Positions 8,898 to 17,160 of a stretch of DNA of 32,645 nt are shown here, piece by piece (position 1 is the stretch's first letter; every line of letters starts with the position of its first letter). The notes under the pieces are model-generated. The model was not told the DNA's origin and ran no database searches. It worked only from the letters and a program-made list of their open reading frames with translations. Both the position numbers and the translations under genes were made by a program. Source of the stretch: Novosphingobium sp. (GTDB lineage: Bacteria > Pseudomonadota > Alphaproteobacteria > Sphingomonadales > Sphingomonadaceae); the NCBI GenBank assembly GCA_027490345.1, contig JAIXYF010000250.1, positions 1-32,645 on the forward strand, in the 5' to 3' direction.

Positions 8898-9032
8898 GTG
8901 CCTGCTCCTGCCAAAGTTCGGATGTCACACTGCCCGCGCGGGGGCAGACTGGCTTCACCCATATGGCCGAACCGGATGGCCGAGCCGGATGCAGGCTTGG
9001 CAAACGCCAGATTGCCCGCGATGTAGGACGGT

Positions 9033-10373
9033 GTGAACACGGCGCCCCCACCTGACGATCCGGCTGAACATATCCGCATCCGTGCGGCGGAATCGCGGAT
9101 CGAATTCAACGTGGCCGGGGCCTTCACCCTGCTGATCGCGGGCACGCTGGCTTATGTGCACATGCTGTTTGCCGATATCGTCCCGCCCGCGCGCTTGTGG
9201 ACATGGACCGGCATGGTCATCGCCGCGATCATGGTGATGGTGGCGCTGCCGGTGGCGGTGCTGGTGCGGCGGCCCGATGATGCCGAAATCATGAAAGTGT
9301 GGTCGCCGCTCGGCAAGTTTGCCGCGATCCTGTTTGATACCACGGTGGCGGCCAGCGTGTGGCTGCTGCTGCCCTACGCGTCCGAACCGCTGCGGCTGCT
9401 GATGGTGGTGTTCTATGCCGCTTGCGTGTCGGGCCAGGTCATCTCCACGGCAGAATCGCTGGGCACGATCCTGTTTGGCGTGGTTTCGATTTTCGGTTCG
9501 GCCGCGTTGTTCTTCGTGATGGCGCCGGGGCCGTATTCGGTCGGTCTCGCGCTGTTTCTGGTGGCGTTCGGCGCGCTGATGATCGGGGTGGCGGCCACGC
9601 TGAAAGTGGCGATCCGCTCTGCCATTGCAGCCCGGCTTGCGGCTGAGGCAATTTCGGCTGATCTGGCCGCCGCGCTGGCCGCCGCCACCGAAGCCCGGCA
9701 GGCCAAGACACGCTTCATCGCTGCTGCCACCCACGATCTGCGCCAGCCGCTGCAAGCCGCCGCGCTGTTTTTCAACCGGATCGCTGCGCGCCAATCGGCT
9801 GCGGGCGATGCCACGGTGGTCAACGCCCGCCTTGCCTTTGCCGAAGCCGCCGGACTGCTCGATCAATTGCTTGAACATCTGCGGCTCGATGGCGGGATGA
9901 TCCAGCCCAATACGGCGCGCACGCCGCTAGCCACGATCATCCCGCGCGTATCCACCGAAGTGGCCGAAATTGCCGCTGTCAGCGCCTTTGAAATCAGTCA
10001 TGTGCCAAGCCGCCTTGCGGTGACGGCAGACCCGGCGCTGCTGGCGCGGATCCTGCGCAACTTCCTCCACAATGCCATGCGCCATTCGCGCGGCAGCCGC
10101 ATTCTGGTGGGCGCGCGCCAGCGCGGCGGGCGCGTGCGGATCTATGTGGTGGACAATGGCCGGGGCATTACCAGCGCGCTGGCTACCAGCCTGTTCGATG
10201 ATATCAAACCGGCCAGCAGCGATCCGGTGGGACAGAAAGGCGTGGGTCTTGGACTGCCCTCCTCGCGCCGCATGGCCGAACTGATGGGCGGCAGCGTGGG
10301 GCTTGATCCGGTGTGGCGACACGGCGCGGCATTCTATTGCGAACTGCCGCTGGCAGCGGCGGAAGCGCTCTGA
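9033..10373 (+). CDS. membrane sensor histidine kinase
   Basis: multi-TM N-terminus; H-box THDLRQPLQAAALFFNRI; ATPase boxes FLHNAMRHSRG, VVDNGRGI, GVGLGLPSSRRMAELMGG; GTG start. Confidence 0.92.
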   Translation: MNTAPPPDDPAEHIRIRAAESRIEFNVAGAFTLLIAGTLAYVHMLFADIVPPARLWTWTGMVIAAIMVMVALPVAVLVRRPDDAEIMKVWSPLGKFAAILFDTTVAASVWLLLPYASEPLRLLMVVFYAACVSGQVISTAESLGTILFGVVSIFGSAALFFVMAPGPYSVGLALFLVAFGALMIGVAATLKVAIRSAIAARLAAEAISADLAAALAAATEARQAKTRFIAAATHDLRQPLQAAALFFNRIAARQSAAGDATVVNARLAFAEAAGLLDQLLEHLRLDGGMIQPNTARTPLATIIPRVSTEVAEIAAVSAFEISHVPSRLAVTADPALLARILRNFLHNAMRHSRGSRILVGARQRGGRVRIYVVDNGRGITSALATSLFDDIKPASSDPVGQKGVGLGLPSSRRMAELMGGSVGLDPVWRHGAAFYCELPLAAAEAL

Positions 10374-10445
10374 TTGCGCCTGTGCCCAGGTATCAGATGT
10401 CTTTCAGGTGACGTTTTCAGGTAGCAGGGCGCGCGCAAACGGGCC

Positions 10446-11906
10446 ATGCGGCGCAGGATGACACTCAAGATCGATATGGGATTCGATGGCAGCGGCGCCC
10501 CGGCGCTGGTTGACCTTGAAGAACTTCTGGCCACGCGCCTGCTGGTGCAGGGCAATTCGGGCTCGGGCAAATCGCACCTGTTGCGCCGAATGCTGGAGAA
10601 GAGCGCAGGCCAGGTGCAGCAGATCATCATCGATCCCGAAGGTGATTTCGTCACGCTTTCAGGCCCTTATGGCCATGTCTCGATTGAAGCGGTTGAATAT
10701 TCCGTCGCCGAGATCGCGCATTTTGCCCGCCGCTGCCGCGAACATCGCACCTCGGTGGTGCTGAGCCTGGAAGGGCTGGAGATGGAAGGCCAGATGCGCT
10801 GCGCTGCCGCGTTTCTGTCCGGGCTGTTCGATGCCCCGCGCGAACACTGGTTCCCAGCACTGGTGGTGGTGGACGAGGCCCAGATCTTTGCCCCTGCCGC
10901 CGGGGCCGAAGTGATCGAAGAAGTGCGCCGCGCATCGCTTGGGGCGATGACCAACCTCATGTCGCGCGGGCGCAAGCGCGGGCTGGCCGGGATCATCGCC
11001 ACCCAGCGCCTCGCCAAGCTTTCCAAGAACGTGGCGGCAGAGGCCAGCAACTTCCTGATGGGCCGCACGTTCCTCGATATCGACATGGCGCGCGCGGCAG
11101 ACCTGCTGGGGATGGAGCGGCGGCAGGCCGAAACCATCCGCGATCTGGCGCGCGGCACGTTTCTGGGCCTTGGCCCGGCGATTGCGCGGCGGCCGATCAC
11201 GCTGCGGATCGGCGCGGTGGAAACCTCTGCGCGCAGCAGCAGCCCGGTGCTGGTGCCGCTGCCCGATGCGCCTGCGCCCGATATGCGCCAGTTTCTGTTT
11301 GCGGGCATGATGGATGAGCCGGTGATGGCAGCGCCTGCGCCCGCACCCCGCCCCCAGCCTGCCACCACCGTGCTGGAAGAGCTTGCCCGCCTGCCCGCCA
11401 TGGCAGAAGCACCAGAGCCAAGCGAACCGGTCGATCCCGAGCCGGTGATGACTGCGGCCCTGCGCGCGCTGGCATCCGATGATGATGCGGCGGGCAAGAC
11501 AACCGCGGTGCTGTTTCAGGACTTTCAGGTGCGCTGCCGGATGCTGGGCCTGCGGCAGGCACCGCTCGATCTGGCAGGCTTCACCCGCCGCCTTGCCGCC
11601 GCCCGCGCCGGCATTTTCGAAAGCCTCGACGACGAATGGGCGCCCGCGCTGGAAGCAGGCCGCAAGGTGCCCGACGACATGCTGGGCGCCTTCCTCCTCA
11701 TCGCCCGCGCCGCCAGCGAAGGGCGCCCCTGCCCCAGCGATCAGGAATTGGCGCAAGTCTATGGCACCAGCTCGCTCGGCCGCGCGCGGCGCGTGCTGAG
11801 CTATATGGAAGAGCGCGACATCATCGTGGCGCGCACCGATCTTTCGGGCCGCCGTTCGATCACGATTCCGGCGCTGGGCTGGACGACATTGCCGACCGAG
11901 CCATGA
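10446..11906 (+). CDS. HerA/DUF87-type ATP-binding protein with C-terminal winged-helix-like region
   Basis: Walker A GNSGSGKSHLLRR, Walker B ALVVVDEAQIFAP, FMSRGRKRG-like region TNLMSRGRKRGLAGIIATQRLAKLSKNV. Confidence 0.85.
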   Translation: MRRRMTLKIDMGFDGSGAPALVDLEELLATRLLVQGNSGSGKSHLLRRMLEKSAGQVQQIIIDPEGDFVTLSGPYGHVSIEAVEYSVAEIAHFARRCREHRTSVVLSLEGLEMEGQMRCAAAFLSGLFDAPREHWFPALVVVDEAQIFAPAAGAEVIEEVRRASLGAMTNLMSRGRKRGLAGIIATQRLAKLSKNVAAEASNFLMGRTFLDIDMARAADLLGMERRQAETIRDLARGTFLGLGPAIARRPITLRIGAVETSARSSSPVLVPLPDAPAPDMRQFLFAGMMDEPVMAAPAPAPRPQPATTVLEELARLPAMAEAPEPSEPVDPEPVMTAALRALASDDDAAGKTTAVLFQDFQVRCRMLGLRQAPLDLAGFTRRLAAARAGIFESLDDEWAPALEAGRKVPDDMLGAFLLIARAASEGRPCPSDQELAQVYGTSSLGRARRVLSYMEERDIIVARTDLSGRRSITIPALGWTTLPTEP

Positions 11907-12012
11907 GCGCAACCCAACGCCCGCGCCGCAGGATATAGGACATTACAAAGCGCGCAGGGCGCATATAGCTTCGCAAAGAGGTGCACACAGCATCCGAAGG
12001 GAGAGACATGAT

Positions 12013-13125
12013 ATGAGCGATGCCACCCTGTTTCTGACTGACGAGCGCACATTCTGGCACTGCACGGGGGTGCAAGCGCTGTTTTTTCCGATCGGCGATT
12101 GGGTTGAGCCGCCTTCGGGCAGCTATGGGGCGGATACCCCGGCCTCGAAGCGCCGGCTGCTCAATCTGGTGCGCGCGTCCGGGCTTGATCAGCATCTCGA
12201 AATGCGCAGCGCCTCCCCGGCCACGCGCGAGGATCTGCTGCGCATCCATCCGGCCAGCTACATCAATGAATTTAAGCGCGTGAGCGACGCAGGCGGCGGC
12301 GAGCTTGGCCTGTTTGCCCCCTTCAGCAAGGGCGGGTTCGAACTGGCGACGCTTTCGGCCGGGCTTGCCATCGAAGCGGTGGACGCCGTCGTGACGGGCC
12401 GCGCGCGCAATGCCTATGCGCTGTGCCGTCCGGCCGGGCACCACTGCCTGGCCGATCAGCCGATGGGGTTCTGCCTCCTGGCCAACATTCCCATCGCCAT
12501 CGATGCGGCGAAGGCGAAGCACGGGCTTGGCAAAGTCGCGGTGGTCGATTGGGACGTTCACCACGGCAACGGCACGCAGAGCATCTTCTATGACCGGGGC
12601 GATGTGCTGACGATCTCGATCCATCAGGACCGCTGCTTCCCGCCGGGCTACAGCGGCCATGACGATCGCGGCGAAGGGGCGGGCCTCGGCGCCAATCTCA
12701 ACGTTCCGCTACCTGCAGGCAGCGGGCACGAGACCTATCTGCGCGCGCTGGACCGCGTAGTGATCCCGGCGCTGCAGCGCTACCAGCCTGATCTGATCGT
12801 GATTGCCAGCGGCCTTGATGCCAATGCCGCCGATCCGCTGGCACGCCAGATGCTTCATTCGGAAAGCTACCGCGCGATGACCGAACGCATGATCGCGGTG
12901 GCCGACGAGCTATGCGGCGGCCGCCTCGCGGTGGTGCATGAAGGCGGTTATTCTGAAGCCTATGTGCCGTTTTGTGGCCATTCGCTGATCGAGGCGCTGG
13001 CGGGCGTGCGGACCGAAGTGGTCGATCCCGAGATGGACTTCTTCGGACCGCAGCAACCCGATGACCGGATGCTGGCGTTCCACTTCGAACTGATCGAGGA
13101 AATCCGCGCTGGCGCTGGGCTCTGA
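12013..13125 (+). CDS. class II histone deacetylase-like / acetylpolyamine amidohydrolase family protein
   Basis: CRPAGHHCL, VVDWDVHHGNGTQSIFY, IVIASGLDANAADPLARQ, VVHEGGYSEAYVP. Confidence 0.92.
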   Translation: MSDATLFLTDERTFWHCTGVQALFFPIGDWVEPPSGSYGADTPASKRRLLNLVRASGLDQHLEMRSASPATREDLLRIHPASYINEFKRVSDAGGGELGLFAPFSKGGFELATLSAGLAIEAVDAVVTGRARNAYALCRPAGHHCLADQPMGFCLLANIPIAIDAAKAKHGLGKVAVVDWDVHHGNGTQSIFYDRGDVLTISIHQDRCFPPGYSGHDDRGEGAGLGANLNVPLPAGSGHETYLRALDRVVIPALQRYQPDLIVIASGLDANAADPLARQMLHSESYRAMTERMIAVADELCGGRLAVVHEGGYSEAYVPFCGHSLIEALAGVRTEVVDPEMDFFGPQQPDDRMLAFHFELIEEIRAGAGL

Positions 13126-13322
13126 GAGCGCAGCCAGTGCAATGACAGGGAATAAGGGTCGGCCGCGCGCCGGCCATTGTTCCGCGCGCCGTGCAAATGG
13201 CGAACGCGGCCAGTTTGTTGGCGGCTGGCGACGTTGCATCGCGGCCCATCCTTGGTGACATTCGAGGCTGCAATCACGCCGGGCAAGCCCCCGGCAACCA
13301 GCAGACCAGAGTGGAGCGGGAT

Positions 13323-14831
13323 GTGACCGAAGTAATGGAAAAGCCGCAGCAGGATGCGCGCGCCGCAACGCAGGATTTCGATGTCCTGATCGTCGGGGCC
13401 GGGATTTCCGGCATTGGCAGCGCCTATCACCTCAAGACCCAGAACCCCGACAAGACCTTCGCGATCCTTGAAGCCAAGGAGAACATCGGCGGGACGTGGG
13501 ACACGCACAAGTATCCCGGCGTGCGTTCGGACTCCGACCTCTACACGTTCGGCTACCGCTTCAAGCCGTGGGTCGGCCCGCCGATCGCCACGGCCGAGGA
13601 AATCCGCAAGTATCTGCGCGATGTTCTGGCCGAAAACGATCTCGATCAAGCGATCCGCTTCGGCACGCTGATCACGCGCTGCTCATGGTCCACCGCCGAC
13701 AAGCGCTGGACCGTGGAAACGAAGCGGGCCGATGGCAGCGCAGGCCCGACCTACCGCGCCACGTTCCTGTGGATGTGCCAGGGCTACTACGATCACCACA
13801 ATCCCTACCTGCCTGATTGGGCGGGCATGGCCGACTACAAGGGCCAGCTCATCCACGCGCAGAAGTGGGATGACAGCGTCGACTATTCCGGCAAGGACGT
13901 CGTCGTCATCGGTTCGGGCGCGACCGCCGCAACCGTGATCCCTGTGCTGGCCGACAAGGCCAAGCACGTAACCATGCTGCAGCGCTCGCCCACGTATTTC
14001 TACTGCTATCCCAACCGCAGCGATCTGGCGGACCGGCTGCGCGAAATCGGCGTGGACGAGGATACCGTGCACCGCTGCGTCCGGCTTGATTACCTGCACA
14101 ACCTCAAGATGCTCGACCGCAGGGCGCGCGAGGAGCCGGATCTGGTGTTCGACGAACTGAAGGAACTGATCCGCCAGTATGCCGGGCCGGACTTCGAGTT
14201 CGAGCCGCACTTCACCCCGCGTTACCGCCCGTGGCAGCAGCGGCTGGCGTTCATCCCCGATGGCGACATGTTCGAGCGTATCCGCGACGGCAAGGTGACC
14301 GCGATCACTGACACCATCGACCACTTCACCGCCGATGGTATCAAGCTGGCCTCGGGCGACGAGCTGAAGGCCGACATCGTAATGGCGGCCACCGGCTTCA
14401 ACCTGCTGATGATGGGCGGCATCGAGTTCGAAGTGGACGGCAAGGTGGTCGACTGGTCGGAGAAGGCGACCTATCGCGGGATGATGTTCGAAGGCGTGCC
14501 CAACATGGTGTGGGTGTTCGGCTATTTCCGCGCGGCGTGGACGCTGCGGGTCGATCTGCTGGGCGATTTCGTGTGCCGGATGCTGCGCCACATGGACGAA
14601 AAGGGCGCACAAGAAGTCAACATCGTGATCCCGCCGGCGCTTTCGGCCGAGCCGCTGATGCCGTGGATCGAGGACGACAACTTCAACCCCAGCTATCTGG
14701 TGCGTGATATGGACAAGCTGCCCAAGCGGCTGGGCGACCAGCCCGAGTGGCGCCATACGCAGGATTACTGGCGCGAGGCGGTGGATATCCCCGCCATCGA
14801 TCTGGAAGGCGCAGAATTCTCGTATAGCTGA
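13323..14831 (+). CDS. flavin-containing Baeyer-Villiger-type monooxygenase
   Basis: GAGISGIG Rossmann, GGTWDTHKYPGVRSDSD, variant fingerprint YKGQLIHAQKWDD, second Rossmann VVVIGSGATA; start GTG 13323 or ATG 13335, longer ORF from 13191 less likely. Confidence 0.9.
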   Translation: MTEVMEKPQQDARAATQDFDVLIVGAGISGIGSAYHLKTQNPDKTFAILEAKENIGGTWDTHKYPGVRSDSDLYTFGYRFKPWVGPPIATAEEIRKYLRDVLAENDLDQAIRFGTLITRCSWSTADKRWTVETKRADGSAGPTYRATFLWMCQGYYDHHNPYLPDWAGMADYKGQLIHAQKWDDSVDYSGKDVVVIGSGATAATVIPVLADKAKHVTMLQRSPTYFYCYPNRSDLADRLREIGVDEDTVHRCVRLDYLHNLKMLDRRAREEPDLVFDELKELIRQYAGPDFEFEPHFTPRYRPWQQRLAFIPDGDMFERIRDGKVTAITDTIDHFTADGIKLASGDELKADIVMAATGFNLLMMGGIEFEVDGKVVDWSEKATYRGMMFEGVPNMVWVFGYFRAAWTLRVDLLGDFVCRMLRHMDEKGAQEVNIVIPPALSAEPLMPWIEDDNFNPSYLVRDMDKLPKRLGDQPEWRHTQDYWREAVDIPAIDLEGAEFSYS

Positions 14832-14849
14832 ACGAGCGCGCGGCAGGCT

Positions 14850-15896
14850 TCAACCGGAACTGGTGTTCCGGGTCTGGGCCTGCCGCCGATATTCGAGCGC
14901 GCCCATGCCCGACCAGCGCTTGAACGCGCGGGAGAAACTGGACGGTTCGGCAAAACCTACCGCCACCGCGATCTGTTCGATCGCCATGTGGCCATCCATC
15001 AGCAGTTCGCGCGCGCGGGCATAGCGCGCTTCGTCGATCATGGCCGAAAAGCGCGTGCCCTCTTCGGCCAGCCGCCGATGCAGCGTCCGCTCGGACAAGG
15101 CCAGCATCCGCGCCGCCTCACCCGCTGTCGGAAACTCGCGGTCACTGCGATTGAGGCGCGCGGCCAGCCGGCCCTTGATCGTGCCGTCTGTCTGCGCGCG
15201 GCGTAGCATCAAATCGCAGCGCGAACTGTAGATCGTGACCAGATCGCTATCGGCCAGCGGCAACGGCAGATTGGCCGCACCGGGCTTGAACACCCACTGG
15301 GTCTCTGCGGCGTTGAATTGCACCGGGCAGGGAAAGTAGCGCCGCTGCCGTTCCCAATCCGGCGGGGGCGGTGTAGTGAGCGTGACCCGCTCCAGCGGCA
15401 GTTCGCCGCCCATGATATCGGCAATCAGCGTACGGATCGCGCCAAGATCGCGGTAGTGCGTGAATTCGTGCAGCGCCGCGGCCAGCGTGCCGCAGCTGCC
15501 GATCAGCGCGAAGGCGCCGTTGGGGGCTGCAGCATAGCGGTAGTTGATCAGCGAATACGTCAGCGACTGGCAGCGGCAGGCGATCTGCAACGCTTCCCCC
15601 AGCGTGCGCGCGGTCAACATCGCAAGGCCAAGCTCGCCATACTTGATCGCGCGATACCGCAAGCCGACATCGAACCAGATCGTGCGCGCATTGGCAGTGC
15701 AGGCGGCAAAGGATTTCTGCAGCTGCATTTCTTCCTGCGCGAGCAGTTCGCCCGACTGGCCATCGAACCGCACAGGCCGGATCTGGCTGGTGCGGCAGAA
15801 ATCATCCCAATCGACCCTGGTTTCGCTTACCAGAGCACTGCGCATGATCCGCGCGCTGAGATCCGGCAACGGTGCGTAGAGTGCATTGGAGTCCAT
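14850..15896 (-). CDS. AraC family transcriptional regulator (arabinose-binding-like N-terminal domain)
   Basis: C-terminal RMLALSERTLHRRLAEEGTRFSAMIDEARYARARELLMDGHMAIEQIAVAVGFAEPSSFSRAFKRWSG; start at MDSNALY preceded by aggagggg. Confidence 0.93.
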   Translation of the reverse strand: MDSNALYAPLPDLSARIMRSALVSETRVDWDDFCRTSQIRPVRFDGQSGELLAQEEMQLQKSFAACTANARTIWFDVGLRYRAIKYGELGLAMLTARTLGEALQIACRCQSLTYSLINYRYAAAPNGAFALIGSCGTLAAALHEFTHYRDLGAIRTLIADIMGGELPLERVTLTTPPPPDWERQRRYFPCPVQFNAAETQWVFKPGAANLPLPLADSDLVTIYSSRCDLMLRRAQTDGTIKGRLAARLNRSDREFPTAGEAARMLALSERTLHRRLAEEGTRFSAMIDEARYARARELLMDGHMAIEQIAVAVGFAEPSSFSRAFKRWSGMGALEYRRQAQTRNTSSG

Positions 15897-16128
15897 GCCC
15901 CATCCCCTCCTGATTATTGTTATGCTGCCTTTGGGGGGCAGCGTAGCGGTCGCTGGCCACATCCGTCAATAACTTGGCGCGCAGCGTCATGGTGCGGAGA
16001 CACCACTTCGCCTAGCTTTCTCGACATATGCATGAAGATCCCGGAGTTCTTGTTACTTTGCAGGCACTTAGCGTAAACCCGGTTCGGGCCTTTCCGCGGC
16101 AATCATTTGCTGCCGCTTTTGCCTGTGC

Positions 16129-17100
16129 GTGCTTCATGCCATTCCCGCATTTACCGAAGGCAGGAGCCCTGTGATGGAACAACCGTTTGTCTTGCCGGAA
16201 ACCGCAGCCGTTCTGGCCGGAATTGCCGAACAAGGCGGCCCGCACCTGGCCGATATGTCTGCCGCAGACATGCGCGCGACCTATCTCCAGATGGGCGCCC
16301 TGTTCGATACGCCCCCCGAAGCGAGTGTCCGCTGGAAGGATCTGGCCGGGGCTGGCTGCACCTTGCGCGCCTATTTCCCGGGTGAAGCGGCTGCTGGCCC
16401 CGTCATCCTCTATATGCACGGCGGCGGCTGGGTGATCGGCGATCTGGAAACCCACCACCCCGTCTGCACCACTATCGCAGCGATCACCGGGCTGCGCGTG
16501 GTGGCAGTGGACTATCGGATGGGGCCGGAAGCGCCCTTCCCCGCCGGGCATGATGATTGTGTGGCGGCGGCGCGGTTTGTGCTGGGCAGCCCTGCCGAAC
16601 TGGAAGCACCGGTCACCGGCCTTGGCACGGCAGGCGATAGCGCAGGCGGCAATCTGGCGCTGCATGTGGCCACGGTACTCGGCTCCGAGGCCGTCAAGGC
16701 GCAGCTGCTGATCTATCCCTGGCTCGATTGCACAGCGCCCGATAGGGGCTCCTACAAGGCGTTTGGCGAAGGCTTCATTCTCGATGCGCGGCTGCTCGCG
16801 CGATTTGCGGCGGATTATCTGCCGGGCGACGGCATGGCGGCCGGCCCTGAGGCCTCGCCGCTGCTCCACCCGCTGCCGGCCGATCTGCCTGCCACAGTGA
16901 TCCTCACCGCCGGGCTCGATCCGCTGCGCGATCAGGGCCGGGCCATGGCCGCGCGCATGGCCGAGGCGGGCATGGCGGTGCACTTTAACGAGGCGAAAGG
17001 CCTGATCCATGGCCTTGCCACCATGCGGGCTGCCTTCCCCACCGCCGATAGCATCCTGCGGCGGACCATCGCCGATTTCGCAGACCTGTTGAACGGCTGA
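16129..17100 (+). CDS. alpha/beta hydrolase, HSL-family esterase
   Basis: YMHGGGWVIGDLETH oxyanion motif, GDSAGGNLA nucleophile elbow, GLDPLRDQG and KGLIHGL; start may be the internal ATG at 16174. Confidence 0.92.
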   Translation: MLHAIPAFTEGRSPVMEQPFVLPETAAVLAGIAEQGGPHLADMSAADMRATYLQMGALFDTPPEASVRWKDLAGAGCTLRAYFPGEAAAGPVILYMHGGGWVIGDLETHHPVCTTIAAITGLRVVAVDYRMGPEAPFPAGHDDCVAAARFVLGSPAELEAPVTGLGTAGDSAGGNLALHVATVLGSEAVKAQLLIYPWLDCTAPDRGSYKAFGEGFILDARLLARFAADYLPGDGMAAGPEASPLLHPLPADLPATVILTAGLDPLRDQGRAMAARMAEAGMAVHFNEAKGLIHGLATMRAAFPTADSILRRTIADFADLLNG

Positions 17101-17160
17101 CGGACCCCGCCAGCCAGAAGCCAAAACCATAAAACGACAACTCAAAGGAGAGGGAAAAAA

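Noticed and set aside
8930-8947. ctgccc-gcgcgg-gggcag hairpin upstream of the kinase gene
   Set aside because: Short GC-rich stem in a GC-rich genome; not convincing as a regulatory element on its own.
13160-13175. ggccgcgcgccggcc palindrome after the deacetylase gene
   Set aside because: Possible hairpin but no U-tract and easily explained by composition.
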